Shown here: in pieces, positions 23,001-36,117 of the stretch
Layout: each line of letters begins with the position of its first letter
Numbering within the stretch: position 1 is the first letter of the stretch
Source: Hanleya hanleyi
Taxonomy: Eukaryota; Mollusca; Polyplacophora; Lepidopleurida; Hanleyidae
Direction: 5' to 3'
Assembly: GCA_036873755.1 (NCBI GenBank)
Contig: JAVTVY010036877.1
Coordinates: 1 to 64,000 of the forward strand
DNA: 64,000 bases
Translations under genes and position numbers: made by a program
The notes under the pieces: generated by a model
The model's input: only the letters and a program-made list of their open reading frames with translations
Told to the model about the DNA's origin: nothing
The model's database searches: none

Positions 23001-23548
23001 CCCAGCCCATTGAATCCACACATGATGCTGAGACAGATCAGAACGAAGTGTCGGTAAAATCAGATGTGTTTTGTAGAGGATTCTGTCAATGAGGATGCTA
23101 TACTGTACACGTACAAAATATGAAGTGTTGATGTGTAGGGCCTATAGCATAAAACCACAAGCAAGTTGGTAAAACTAGGCACACAGGGTCTCATTTCTGC
23201 CGCTAACGTGTTGATTTGGGTGGGGGTGTCCTCTCATGGGGAGGTGTGGGTGGGAAGGGGCCTAATGTCTCAAGCAGTATTCCAGGTTTTCCATCAATAT
23301 ACTCTATTCCATACCCCAATATTTCAAGCACGTGAAATCAAAGAAATATTATTTGCGGGGAATGTGACTTCCACATCCCTAGCTGGACATGCTAGTGGGG
23401 AACCTCACGTTAATTACCATTGGTGAAGTTCACGTCAACAAATGCAAAATTGAGCTTGGCATCCGGCCCTATGTTATTCAGTGATGTACTATTCCCCTAC
23501 TGACCCTGTTGCCTCGACGGCGGTCTTTGCGCTCATTCAGCGCTTGTT
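20016..23548 (+). mobile_element. Helentron-like non-autonomous element, family 1, copy A
   Basis: Starts at ACCTC after a run of five T but lacks the hairpin seen in copy B; some 18 bases are missing between ACCTC and AGGAACG. It ends with GACGGCGGT, a GCGCT-CATTC-AGCGC hairpin and TTGTT. It is nearly identical over long stretches to 26.1-28.6 kb. The core is a ~181-bp tandem array. No Rep/helicase gene is visible, so any mobility would be in trans. Confidence 0.75.
20700..22060. repeat. ~181-bp tandem array with alternating unit types
   Basis: The landmark AACGC (or its relics) falls at ~20826, 21007, 21186, 21369, 21550, ~21737 and ~21918, so the spacing is 179-187 bases. Units alternate between AACGCAAACAACATG and CAACGCGCAGCACATG versions, giving a ~362-bp higher-order period. 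The last units are the most diverged. Copy B keeps only about three units. Confidence 0.8.
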
Positions 23549-23559
23549 AATAAAGGGAC

Positions 23560-24075
23560 CCAATTCAGCTTCAAGGGACCTTTTAGAAATTTGAAATTTA
23601 CTTCGTATCGAGTCGTCCAACTTGATTAGCAATGCGGTGAATATTTGCTTGCCGAGTGTGCATTTTGAATAAGATCAATGGTTGTTTCGTAATTTATCAA
23701 TGAAGCTCCAGTGGAAAGCTTACTTAAAGAAGCTGAAAAATCAATAAATTGCAATAAATTTTATGAAGCTGGAGGTGTACAGTGAGATCCGAAATTTTCC
23801 TCAATTTCATGAAATAATTAACATTTCTGACGATGGCCAAGGCCGCCATTTTGAATTTAGCACTGATATAGTATGTGGCAAGTAAATATGCAATGATATT
23901 AAAGTTACCTGGATTTATTATCACACTCATTCTGTAGCTTTTACAAGTCTCAGGGAAACTCATATTTGGCAGTCAAATGAACAGCTGAACTGCAATTACA
24001 ACTCTATGAATAACTGATGCAGTTGTTCTTAAGAGATATACAGTAAAACAGATGCTAACGAAAAAATATTACTAT
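23560..24075. other. Spacer without recognised features
   Basis: AT-rich, non-coding. A GGCCGCCATTTTG motif occurs near 23840. Confidence 0.4.
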
Positions 24076-24079
24076 ATAA

Positions 24080-25210
24080 TCAAACGTACCCCTTTCAGCA
24101 GCGGCGAGTACGTTTTCGACTTGATATTTGAATATGATCCCCAGTCGACGTTATAGAATCGGAAAACTACCATCTATCTCGCTAATATATAACTTCGCTT
24201 TCAACTGCTGAGTAATAAATGAGGCAGGTTTAATAGACAGCCCAAATAATTATTAAGAAATATGTAGCGGTTATTTACATATAACCTCCTTTTCAAGAGT
24301 GAAATTTGAATACAAGCCCCAATTACATCATACGGTTGAACGATAAAGCAAAAGTACTAACTGAAAAACACTGCTAAGTACTGTTGAGAATTATATTATG
24401 ATATTCAGACATATTTGGATCAGTAATAAGAAGGATATAGCAACACACTTACACATACTCCCATTTTGGAAAGGAGTATTTTCTTCAAGTTGATATTTGG
24501 ATACGTCTCCCAAGAATGTCATACTAGGTTGGGATTCAAAAACGAATCGTGGTTGTATACGGCAATAGCATAAATGCTGAATAAAATATAATGAATTTCA
24601 GACAGATAGGGCCATTATTAAGGAAGATATGGCAGTTCAATCACACATACACGTTTTTTAAGAGACAATATATTTTTCTGATAAAATTGCATTCGAATGT
24701 CACCTCCAAATACACCATATGGTTGGAATACAACCACGATTTTAGATATTAAGAAACTTTGCGAGGTAACACGGAGCAAAATGTCATCACGTTTGGATTG
24801 GTTCAACAATAAGGGAGATATAGCTATACAAATACACTTACACCCTTTTCTAAACGGGAGCAATTTTTTCAGTTGAAAATTGGATATGGTTCCCAAGTGA
24901 CGTTACAAGGACAGGAAACAGGAACAAATCTTGATAACATATAACTCTGCTACTATTAGTGATTAAAATATGATACCGTTTAAGCAGATTATGCCAATAA
25001 CAAAAAAGCTACGGCGATTAAAATACACCCACCCCCATTTTCGGCAAAGTAAAATGAATGTCAGTAGTGGAACATATCGTCCGCCGCTGATGCAGTTAGA
25101 AACAAAACTGCCCCACTTTGGAACTCATGGTCATGGTATAGATGGAAATTATCTTGCCGATGGGGTGAACACTTTCACCAAGACCCGATTCTGGCTCCCA
25201 GACTATATAG
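24080..25210 (+). repeat. Satellite-cored dispersed repeat, copy 2
   Basis: Five divergent ~180-bp units carry a TTGATATTTGGATA-like segment near 24123, 24301, 24483, 24690 and 24876. A unique flank ending around 25203 contains ATGGTATAGATGGAAATTAT. It matches 6.79-7.79 kb in the opposite orientation, including the flank. Confidence 0.7.
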
Positions 25211-25263
25211 GCACAAGGGCATATGGAAGAAATTTCAAGAGAAAAGGATATGAATGTGTCGTT

Positions 25264-25525
25264 TGTTGATATTGTACCCCGAGCCACATCTTGTTCAAGG
25301 TATCCACATATTCAATGTTGATATTGTACCCCGAGCCACATCTTGTTCAAGGTATCCACATATTCAATGTTGATATTGTACCCCGAGCCACATCTTGTTC
25401 AAGGTATCCACATATTCAATGTTGATATTGTACCCCGAGCCACATCTTGTTCAAGGTATCCACATATTCAATGTTGATATTGTACCCCGAGCCACTTCTT
25501 GTTCAAGGTATCCACATATTTAATG
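25264..25525. repeat. 52-bp minisatellite, five copies
   Basis: Units start TGTTGATATTGTACCCCGAG at 25264, 25316, 25368, 25420 and 25472. The first four look identical and the fifth has a few changes. Confidence 0.95.
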
Positions 25526-25744
25526 TTAAGAAAATAGGTTGTATCTTCCTAATTGTATTGCCCGGAAGTAAAGTAAACTCAACTGTAAAGTGAACTCAAC
25601 TTCATGGGCGTTGACGCCAGTGATCTCGTCTAAAAGATACACATTCTCAACTTCTCGGTAATCTCCGGTGGTAGATAATCCATCGATGGCCATGAACGCC
25701 CTACTGAAATATCACAAAGTCGTGTGATTGCTGAATAGATCAGG

Positions 25745-25912
25745 TGACTACCTAGCTAAGATTCATAGCGTCTTCCTTCCCTCACCGCTATGCCGACGAC
25801 AAATACATTTCCCTGGTGGTAACTCGAACATCTCTATGGCGCACTTATTATTACCTTTGCCCTATTGGACCTTCATTAACTTGAGGAAATGGGCCGCCAT
25901 GAATAAAAATAC
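25745..25912. repeat. Left arm of an inverted repeat flanking element copy B
   Basis: Begins CTAGCTAAGATTCATAGCGT and ends near GGGCCGCCATGA. It is closely complementary to 28608-28760. The interior contains the whole family-1 copy B. Confidence 0.8.
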
Positions 25913-26088
25913 AGAAATGGCAGACTAGCTGGCCCTTCGTTGGTCATATATTAATTACAGACGTTAAAATTATCCCTATGGGGCCTCAAAATCACTTGAA
26001 ATCGAGGGTCAAGAAGATGGGCATTTCCGTCATTATTGACCCCGTGTATACAGGAGATGATGATCACAACATCGATTATGGTATTTTT

Positions 26089-28604
26089 ACCTCCGTCGAT
26101 CAGACGGAGGTCTAGGAACGCAACGTGAAATCTCCCGCCAAATAATTGTCATATGGGGAACCCACGACTCATAGTATTTCCAATAGGGATCGTCATGGTT
26201 CCCGACGAAATCTTGCACTTTTTCTTTGGACACAATTGAAATAATGGGGTTCCCCATTGCAATGCATTGCAGTGGGCCTTGCTTCTGTAGTCGGGTTCCA
26301 CCTCAATCTCGAAACCAGATCTATCCGGTCCTGTCCTGCATCCACCGAGAGATTGAACATGGCGGCCCTCCCAGCTTGGAGAGATGGACAATGCGATTTT
26401 TCGCTTCTTCTCTCCGCCGATAGACTCCATTCCAAATTGAAACTTTTTGAAACCTTTTGGAACCATTTGAAACGAATTGAAACTCACAGCGAGGCTGAAC
26501 CCAAATCGCTGAACCTCAAACGACGTTGCCAAATCAGGTCAGATTTCCCATCAATTTTCTCTCCCCCCCCCCCTTTGGCTAAACTACACCCGTTCTCTCC
26601 CTCCTTTCCCCATCAAACGAAAGCTTGTGAAAATCTAGGAGGCAGGAAATATTCCCTTTCCACCAGCAAACACGTTATTAGGCTCTATTTCCCGAAATAA
26701 AATTTACGGTGGGGAAGGTCACCAAGGTCGCGCAAACCAAGACATGTTGTTGTTTTCCATTTCCGGGTTTGTATTTTGAGTCATTTCTTGTTTCCAAGAG
26801 TGTTTCATTACTCCAGATCTATGCGAACATGTTCTATGACATATGTTCTAACGCAGGGCAGTCTCGTTCCATCGAACTATAGCCAATTAGTCGTTAAATC
26901 AATACCCGAACAAAGGAGGCGTGGTCCATATACTTGTAATGTTGTGTAAAACTGTAAAATGCCTGTTTTATTTTTCGTTTATTTTTTATTTTGTTGCATG
27001 TTTGGGCCCGGAAAAAGTATCCGTAATCTTCCACTGATATATAACGTAGATGGCAAACCTGTCTCATAGTCTGTGAAACCCAAATTGTATGAAAATTCAA
27101 CGCAAACAACATGTGCTATTTTTCTTTGTTTTTATTCAAAATTCATGTTTACTTTTGGGTCAAATTTATATTTCCATGCTTGATTGAGACTGGAAATGCA
27201 TTAAAACTTCCACCAGCATGTCCCGTAGCCCATAAGACTTTTACGTGGTCTGCCAAATCAAAATTGTGCGATTTATCAACGCGCAGCACATGTACCAAAT
27301 TGATGTATTTATTATGTAAAATGCAGGTTTGCTTTTTTCTGCAAATTCATATTTCCCTGCCTGTTTCAGATTAAAAAACCATTAACAAAGTTTTGATAAC
27401 ATGTGGCGTAGATGATAAACCTGTCACGTAGTCCTTGAAATCCAAATTGTGCAAAAATTCAACGCAAACAACATGTACAATATTGTAGCATTTTTGTGTA
27501 ATAGTCATGTTGATTTTTGGGTCAAATTCATATTTCCTTTGGTATACAAAGACTTCATTTCCTCAGTACCATGGTGTTATATATTGTTATGATTGGCTTA
27601 ACTTTGGCTGCTGAAGATATTTCTAATTTGAGGATACTGGGCAATCATACTAAATTTATTTTCATAACTTCATTTATTTTCACAATAAGCAACATAATCG
27701 AGATTAGCAAGTGAAGTTTTACAACATAATATAATACGCATCATGGATCTCCTTCAGTTTAGTGTAGACATATATACCCTTGGATATCTGTTACCCTGAT
27801 TCAGTCATAATATTGTCTGTATTATATTGATGTCGACACGGAATATACATAATTATTTGATAGTATTATTAATTGTATGTTGTTTATGATTAACATGAAC
27901 TTTTTATTCGCTGGAATCCAGGCATTTGTTCCATATGGGCAATATTCTCATCAGCCATCACCATTCAATATGCATGTGATACATGTACAAGCCCATGGTA
28001 ATTGATACATTATGGTGAAGGTGACCTGTAACACCAGTATACAAAATTATTCCGAGCTCATTGAATCCGCACATGATGCTGAGACAGATCAGAACGAAGT
28101 GTCGGTAAAATCAGATGTGTTTTGTAGAGGATTCTGTCAATGAGGATGCTATACTGTACACATACAAAATATGAAGTGTTGATGTGTAGGGCCTATAGCA
28201 TAAAATCACAAGCAAGTTGGTAAAACTAGGCACACAGGGTCTCATTTCTGCCGCTAACGTGTTGATTTGGGTGGGGGTGTCCTCTCATGGGAAGGTGTGG
28301 GTGGGAAGGGGCCTAATGTCTCAAGCAGTATTCCAGATTTTCCATTATATACTCTATTCCATACCCCAATATTTCAAGCACGTGAAATCAAAGAAATATT
28401 ATTTGCGGGGAATGTGACTTCCACATCCCTAGCTGGACATGCTAGTGGGGAACCGTCAATCTCACGTTAATTACCATTGGTGAAGTTCACGTCAACAAAT
28501 GCAAAATTGAGCTTGGCATCCGGCCCTATGTTATTCAGTGATGTACTATTCCCCTACTGACCCTGTTGCCTCGACGGAGGTCTTTGCGCTCATTCAGCGC
28601 TTGT
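26089..28604 (+). mobile_element. Helentron-like non-autonomous element, family 1, copy B
   Basis: The 5' end is a perfect hairpin, ACCTCCGTC-GATCA-GACGGAGGT (26089-26111), directly after a T-run. Near the 3' end GACGGAGGT recurs (28573-28581), followed by the GCGCT-CATTC-AGCGC hairpin (28586-28600) and TTGTT. Compared with copy A it has ~160 extra bases at 26467-26625 and only about three units of the tandem core. Short terminal inverted repeats placed asymmetrically, with a hairpin at the 3' end, are the reported design of Helentrons. Confidence 0.8.
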
Positions 28605-28607
28605 TAT

Positions 28608-28760
28608 TCATGGCGGCCCATTTTCTCAAGTTAATGAAGGGTCAATAGGGCGCAAAGGTAATAATAAGTGCGCCATGGAGATGTTGGAGTTACCACCAGG
28701 GAAATGTATTTGTCGGCATAGCGTTGAGGGAAGGGAGACGCTATGAATCTTAGCTAGTGT
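28608..28760. repeat. Right arm of the inverted repeat flanking element copy B
   Basis: Starts a few bases after the 3' end of element copy B and matches the reverse complement of 25745-25912, with landmarks TGGCGGCCCATTTTCTC and GAATCTTAGCTAG. Confidence 0.8.
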
Positions 28761-28769
28761 CTACCCTCT

Positions 28770-31035
28770 GTCCCGGCAAATATATCCCAGATGGTTTGTC
28801 TGATTTATCGGACAATAAAGACAGCCTGAAGTCTGAAACTGCATCCGGTATTCATTCTGTCAAATATGGTTGCTCAATGCCGAATAGAACTCGTGAAAAC
28901 AAAATATCCTTTTCGAGATAGAGAAATTCTAGGTTAACCTACAGAACATTGTTCGTCATGTTGTTTGGAGTGACGTTGGATGAGTCCAACCTCAAGGAGG
29001 GACGTGCCATAGAGTTCTTTACCCAGGGAAGATAATCCCGATATAATTTGAACAATCGATTCTGAATACCTCTCCTCAAACCATCCAAATGCATGCTTTG
29101 TTTCCCATGACACCAGAAGGCGCAACAGTACTTGCCACTCCTGTCGACAGTTCCATCTGCACTGGAAGGACAGACAGTAGCGTTGATTTTCAACTGGCAT
29201 TACAATCGGTTCCAATCGTAATCAAAGAGTCAAATTACAGTATATCTGTCACATAAACTACTCTACTCAGGTGTATTTTCATATATTTTACCGTTTCGTT
29301 GTATCTATGTTTGTAATGCGAAAGACGTGGATATGTTTTCCATCGATTTTACGGTGTGAAATTCATATTATGCAGCAACTGAAAATGCGTGTTTTCTTTT
29401 TCAACACAAATGAGTATTTAGGCTTGTGATTTACAACCACCGATAGCGGTGTGGTAGTCGCCTTTCCAGATCTGAAGTTAGGATCCTCCAATACATCAGA
29501 CACGTCACTTGGTGATTTAATTCACTGTCTGTCGCTATATTCGTGTACCGAGGAAACAGCTTTCGCTTTTCTAATAATGAGCCATTGATAAAGCTCGGTT
29601 GCACGAAAAGGGTGCGAGCAGAGAACAAATCAATCAAGGGCGCACTTTACACATTTAATGTCTGTGACCAGTGCAGCAGGCAGTAGAGTTATTCCTTCTT
29701 GTTTTTCTAGAAAATATGCCATCAACGGAACCCGACGGGCCTTGCGGTTTAACCCTGTTCTGTACATCGACATAAATTAGGATCAATCGAAATAGAAGAG
29801 GCGTGTGTGTCAGCAAGATAAGAAAATATCTTTCGAGATAAACCAAAAGTTACTTTAAAACCTTAGCATTCTTTTCTGGATTTTCATGTCTCACTTTCGA
29901 GAAAATGCTGGATGACATACGTTTTGATGTTGCGAGTGGAAACAACATGGGGACGTTTCTTAAGCTAAAACAAAAACAAATCAGTGATTTCAAAACAATC
30001 AAAGGGTACGAAATATACAACAATTTGCCTGACGTTTAACACGATCCAGTATAGGCATATTCGAAAAAGTCATGAGATGACGAAGGCTGTTCGGCTTGTC
30101 AGACGAACGATGACTTAGGATGCCTGTGACATACACAATGCTAATGTATATGTTAAACAGAATTTAAGCTAGCCTTTGTAGAAGCACATGCATCTCAGTT
30201 TAAATACGATACATCATTTCGTTCAAGGTAATATATCCTTGACCCATACTAAGTTGTGTTGGACATGACACTGTTCCCGAAAACCAGTGAATCAGACGGT
30301 TTCTCGTCTTTTCACGTTAAAAACTATCATCATATGAAATAACTGACTGGAATTTCAGGAAAGGGTGTTTCAGATACACGGAGGTAGGTCATATATTCTG
30401 ACCGTCGTAAGTTATTTCATCCGTCGTCAGTTATTTCATCCTACACTTTCTAGTCATCAATTGAACAAGATAACTGATAGTCTGAAACGTCCAAAAAATA
30501 TGATCAGTTGAGCTCCCGAAAGGACGCAAATCCTTTGCATGCTGCTGGAGGTTGATTGGTGGCCAGCAGTAAACTGAAGAGAGAAAAAACAACTATCGAG
30601 TACTGCCTGATGGAAGAGATGATGTAACAGAAGATATATGGTTGAAAAAACAAATTCTGCTTCACTCATATATACATTGTGTGATCTTGTACATATAACT
30701 CAGAGATGTTCCAGCGGAATTTGATGTTACACTGTAATATTGATAATGCATGATGAACTACTGTTACATAATTGTCCGCATCATCATCTGATGGATCATC
30801 ACTATAGAGATTTGTGACAAATTCCAAGAAGGAACCATCTCCTGATATGCTCAGACTACAGTAATCATGTCTGTCGTGCACGTGTCGCACGCATACAGGA
30901 TTTTTGCATGCAATGTCTTTTGGAAGAACTTGATACTAAAGGTAACATAACGTACAGACATATTCACATGGGATTTCTCGACACTTTATACTACAATCCC
31001 CCATCAGGATACTACATACAAGGGATATCATTCAT
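28770..31035. other. No supported gene
   Basis: A short LINE-tail-like AATAAAGACAGCCTGAAGTCTG occurs at ~28813-28835. Open stretches on - at 28.93-29.22 kb exist in two frames and match nothing recognised. Confidence 0.45.
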
Positions 31036-31039
31036 GGGG

Positions 31040-31611
31040 TGTTTCTTTGTTTATAGAGTTGCTTGAAATTCTCATTAATAATATCTATGTGAAATTTAGC
31101 AACACAATATATCAATAACACATAAATATTCCAATAGGTACTAATTGTGCACCCCTGTTGGCTGACCTATATCTGTTCTCTTATGAATATGACTATATGC
31201 AGGCGCTTTAAAAAACCGTTCAATTCAAAACCCGTTTCTTTTCATTCACCGAACGCTATATAGACGATCTTCTCGCTGTGGATAATTGCTGTATAAATGA
31301 AACAGTGAAGATATATATCCAACTTCACAGGATTTGAAATACGGATATCCCTAACGGCACGTTAAATGCAATCCTATATCTCTATAAAAATTGAAGCGGG
31401 TCGTCTCTCTCGTCGACTTCATGACAAAAGTGATGATTACAATTTCGACATCGTAAACTATCTCTTTCTGGAGAGCAATATTCCAGTGGTACATGTATAT
31501 GGCGTATACAAATCTCGCCCTGTAGCATTTACTAGATCATGCGTTAAATGTGACGATTTTAATCATCGTCACAAAAAATTACTGCATGAACTTATAAAAC
31601 ATAAATGCTGA
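31040..31611 (+). pseudogene. Reverse transcriptase remnant (Penelope-related retroelement)
   Basis: A frame reading ...IPIGTNCAPLLADLYLFSYE (from ~31129) is cut by a stop after DYMQAL. After a frame change the catalytic box appears as TERYIDDLLAVDN (~31247-31285). A last open piece (31366-31611) reads GRLSRRLHDKSDDYNFDIVN, then SNIPVVHVYGVY and FNHRHKKLLHE. The order GTNCAPLLADL, then RYIDD, then the SNIP/YGVY block is that of a widespread animal reverse-transcriptase family related to Penelope-like elements. The 5' part and any endonuclease domain are missing or unrecognisable. It is clearly dead. Confidence 0.75.
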
Positions 31612-31619
31612 TAGCAAAA

Positions 31620-33040
31620 TACGAGCGTAGTGTGCGTTAGATATTTGGCGATACTTTTCGTAACTTGTGTCTAATTCCGCTTAACCCGGAGCTAGAGGCC
31701 GAATGAACGCATGTACTTCAAGATCATCATGGTGTTCATATGAACAGGCACAGTCAAAGCGTGACTGAGATACATCATTCTCTAGATAACGACTTTACAA
31801 TGAAAATCATATGGATCAAGAATACTGAACACTGATACGGATTTGATTTTTGGGACATCATGCTGTCTTGCTGATACCATTGAAAACTGTTGACCACTTA
31901 CTTCTTGCAGGAAACTAGCCTATGTTTATGTATGCTATGATTGTAGGTTTTTGTCGGGTTTACCAAGGGTAAACCCTACATTAGTATCACTCTTCAGTTT
32001 TTCTTTTTTCTTCTGCACATGTGTAGTTTTGATCTCCTGCCCGGAGACTGTTCTCATTTGATGCCCCTTACAGCATTCATAAAAAATACCGTACTTCTGT
32101 CTGACAGTCATATACACATGTGCAATGCACGGTAGCTTGTGCATTGAACGTGAACGTACATTATCGCAGTAAATTTTATCTTATCCGGTATCATTCTCCA
32201 GGCGTAACCACGTAGCGAGTTTTTGTGGAACAAATTATGTGTGCGTATCCACATTTTAAAATCACCGAAAACAAGAAATTTCCAGATTGTGGATACACAT
32301 GATTTTTTGGTGATGTATCCACATTTTTACTTCCACCTTACTTGATCAATTATCAGCATGAGAACTGAATAAAATTGCGACAAAACTCTGGCAGAAATTT
32401 TGGCGAAAGTTTTTGGGACAGATTTCGTTATTTTTTCAAGTGTCTGACGTGTCTCGATCTTCTTCAACAAAACGAAATAGGAACGACTGGCACTTTTGTA
32501 CAAAACTCTTTTACATATCTGATTATGGTTACAAAGAATAAAAACCTGGGATGTTTTCCTTTTGCTGGTATGGATGAGAAAGAGATACGATATTTCGATC
32601 CCGTCAACGCTGAACTTTCATCCCAAGTCTGAATTTCCCAGAGTACAAGTAATCGTGAATTTGACTGGCTGAACAGTACATATTGGCGCCGCCCACACGT
32701 TATTCAACCAATCAGTAAACTTTTTACACGACATACGAATTCAATGAAACTAAATAAGATCGGCTCGTTTTCTAGATTTATAGTTTTTCTTTCCAATCCA
32801 TATGAATTGAAAGGCATTTCTGTAAAACCGTGATTATTTAGCATTTAAAATAACACTATGAGTATGACAGTATCTTGTTTTATAGTCAAGAGATGCTAGA
32901 AAAATGATCGTGGAGTAGGAGAATAGCGAATTTTCTGAACTTGTCGGAGATTGCGACGTCTGAAGATTTTCTTGTCTGGATGTACTTTTAGTAGATTCAT
33001 TTTCTCACAGATTAAATAAGTATGGAAATTATATAAATGT
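31620..33040. other. No supported gene
   Basis: Non-coding. GTGTATCCACATTT-like words recur in both orientations at ~32237-32330 and again in the hairpin at 33.05 kb, suggesting decayed copies of one foldback family. Confidence 0.45.
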
Positions 33041-33048
33041 GGATACAA

Positions 33049-33156
33049 TGTGGATACATCTCTTATATAGGATGCGTATTCACATTTTACAAAAGTCGAA
33101 GTTTTATGCTCTAGATAAAAATGTGCATACACATCCTATATAGAGATGTATCCACA
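33049..33156. repeat. 108-bp foldback with ~40-bp arms
   Basis: The left arm begins TGTGGATACATCTCTTATAT and the right arm ends ATATAGAGATGTATCCACA. The loop is about 28 bases. A few mismatches occur. Confidence 0.8.
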
Positions 33157-33714
33157 AAAACCTTCTATATTGCGGTCACGCCATTCTTCATGGTCCATCG
33201 ACAACCGATCCGTGAAACTTTTGTTGTAAGATCACAAAGGCGGTGTTAGCTTTAGATATAGGGAATCGTCTTCAATGCATTTTTGATACACACAGCTTAT
33301 TTAGACTGAATATTTCAGAATTATTTGTTGCTCAAATTGGTTTTGGATAAAGGTGTCCTATTTTTGTAACAAAAAGAAAATCTGCACCGAAAAGTGCATA
33401 AAAATACGAAAATAAGCCAATGAACCTATGGTGCGCCATAAATCCGTTTTCGTGCATCTGCAGCCCTTCATTATTTCGTGTCTTGTAATTCAGCATGCAT
33501 AGGCTGTTCAAAATGGTCCATTTCATATCATTTTGATAAAAGTGAAAGTTTGGCCCTACAAACCGAACAGCTTGAGGAAGATTCCTTATAAAACGAACAC
33601 CACCTTTCCTCCCTTAAATGATCACAAATATGGTACTAATAAACCCCTCTGATGCAAGTAAACCCGACATCAGTACTTTAAGTACTTTGATTTATACTTA
33701 GTGCTAACGCTAAT

Positions 33715-34330
33715 ATGGTCTCACTCCGCAGTGTCATATTTTTTTGCTATTGGGATTCCCCAGGACAATGCATGATGAGGATTTCTCCTGCTGATGTTAA
33801 CTGTAAAATTGGGAATTCGTTTTCTTTTTAGATTTTATTATGAAAAGTACATTTCAAAGTATAATTGATGATAAAAGGCTGTAAGATTATGTAAGGTTTC
33901 TTCAATATGGCGGGAAAGACAATATCAAGGGAGGTAACTCTGGAACCCAAGTGGGTGGACTGTTTTCCCAATTTCTATCATTCGGTGTAAATGCTCATGA
34001 AAACTATGGCTGGCGATGACCTATCCAAACAGTATTATTTTAATCTTCGAATCATCTCTCAGATGGGAACGTCATACAATTTTCAAGGGTCAAACTGGGA
34101 AGTATTTTTCGTAATTTTCATGTTTGAAGTGGGGATGGTTTTTCGATTAATTTTAGGCCCAGTTTTCTACATAACTTTAGTAAGTCGGGCCTCTTTATAC
34201 ACCATTTTGTATCTGAAATTCTTACATTTTTTTCATATATAGTTATCGACAGTCACGTCAACCTTTATTTTGACCAGAGGTGGTTTGTATCACTGCCATT
34301 TTAGGGCCTAACACGAGAACTGTTTTCTGT
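33715..34330 (+). repeat. Tandem host duplication, copy 1 (uninterrupted)
   Basis: Aligns by eye with 35036-35456 and then with 42375 onward. Shared landmarks are GTGGGATTCC-type sequence, CAATGCATGATG, TTTTAGATTTT, ACAATTTTCAAG and CTGAAATTCTTACA. The run TTACATTTTTTTCATATATAGTT (in two parts, ~34222-34243) is the empty site corresponding to the element junctions at 35456 and 42375. Confidence 0.75.
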
Positions 34331-35035
34331 ACTGTTAATAAAAGAGTCCATGACTGACACTTGCGCAAGAAAGTAGCGTCTCATGTGGTGGCAGTGCCAT
34401 CATTTTATTACATCTCGTGCGTATCTTGACAATTTTACAAGTTTCTCCTGCAAGAAGCATTTAGTCAAGCCACAAAATGGCTCTTATCCTATTTTGTTGT
34501 TGTAATTATAGTCTCATTTGTGTCCATTTTGCGTTCAAATTGCCAAATAATGAATGATATACACGAAACGGGAGATATCAGATATACTTAATTCCTCATG
34601 AGACCACAATTGTTAACATATCATATATCAAAATGACTGAAATAAAACGGAGATGTTTTTATGAAAATGAAATGTGTTCATGTGTTTATAGGCCATATGC
34701 AGACTAGTCTTTGGATAAACTGGCTTGATGGCATTGCATATATTTTATCGCATTGTGATTATCTCGTGCCTTTACCACAACTTTCATTTAAGAAAAAGCC
34801 ATAATTTTGACTAAGTTAGTTCGCGTTCGGCTTTGTTGTTGCTGTAATATTCCCATCAATTTTGCTCAATTTGTATTGGAAATGCCAAATTTTGGATGGG
34901 ATGCGCCAATTTCGAGAAGTAGTATATCAGCCGTTGTATCAAAGATCATTCCGTGGTATATGTCAAACTGCTAAGAACAACCTACTGATCTTTGATATAG
35001 GGTTGATGTTATTTGGATGAATTGTTCACTAGCAC

Positions 35036-35456
35036 TTAAGGTCTCAATCTGCAGTTTCGTATTTTTGGCTAGTGGGATTCCTCAAACAATGCATGATGGG
35101 GATTTCCCCTCCTAATTATAAAACCGGGAATTTATTTTCTCTTTAGATTTTGTTATAAAGAGTACACTTCAAAGTTTAACTGCTAATAAAAGCTGTGATT
35201 ATGTAACTTTTTCTTCAATACGACGAAAAAGACAATTTTTAATGTTCCGGACATTCACTCCGAATATGTAGTAGTCAATCATCCATCAGCTGGGAACTTC
35301 GTACAATTTTCAAGAGTCAAATTGAAGGTATTTTTCGTATTTTACATGTTCCGGGGTAGTTATCAATATGGGTGGTTTGTCAATTAATCTAAAGTCCAGT
35401 CCGGTACATAAATTCGATGAGGCGATGTTGTAGCTGAAATTCTTACAATTCTTTTT
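35036..35456 (+). repeat. Tandem host duplication, copy 2, left part
   Basis: A diverged copy of 33.7-34.2 kb that stops exactly at the T-run before the hairpin at 35457. Its continuation is found after 42375. Confidence 0.7.
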
Positions 35457-36117
35457 ACCTCCGTCGATCAGACGGAGGTCTAGGAGCGCAACGTGAAATC
35501 TCCCGCCAAATAATTGTCATATGGGGAACCCACGACTCATAGTATTTCCAATAGGGATCGTCATGGTTCCCGACGAAATCTTGAATCTTTCTTTGGACAC
35601 AAATGAATGCTTACGTCACAAAAGGTGTGTATCCTTTGCAGCGCTTCCACCGGGTCTCTTTATTCGAGGGTACTAAATTCGCGCGTGTACTTAAAGCTTC
35701 GCGCTGGTACAGTTGCGCTTTCATAAAAAGTAAATTTTCACGAAAGAAAAACTCGCATTCCAGATAGTATAATTGGAAACTTCCTCGAGAATCTCTGAAT
35801 CGGCAAAAAGATAAAGGACCAGTGTCATTCACCAGGATGCGAGTCGGAAGTGAGAAGTCAAATTCAAAGTCAGAGGTCAAAAACGTAAAACTCCGAAGAA
35901 CTCTCTCGGCTTTTTCTTTTCTTTTTTTTTTTAGTTGGGGGGTGAGGGTTGGGGAGATAGCGACTGAAAAAATATATCTTCCCATGCTTCAATCGTTATC
36001 TGTGAATCCGATCAACAACCTAGCCGGATAATCTGTCAAAAATTATCCGTCGTCTGGGTTAGGTTGAAGGGTCATCGGAAGCTCGAACTGTGATACAGGC
36101 ATGAATATCATTTTCTG

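Noticed and set aside
25264..25525. CRISPR-like regular repeats
   Set aside because: Contiguous identical 52-bp units without variable spacers; a minisatellite in an animal genome.
28934..29215. Cysteine-containing frame on - (reading KYCCAFWCHGKQ) with a nearby acceptor-like CTTCCAG
   Set aside because: Two overlapping frames are open, no family was recognised, and no partner exon was found.
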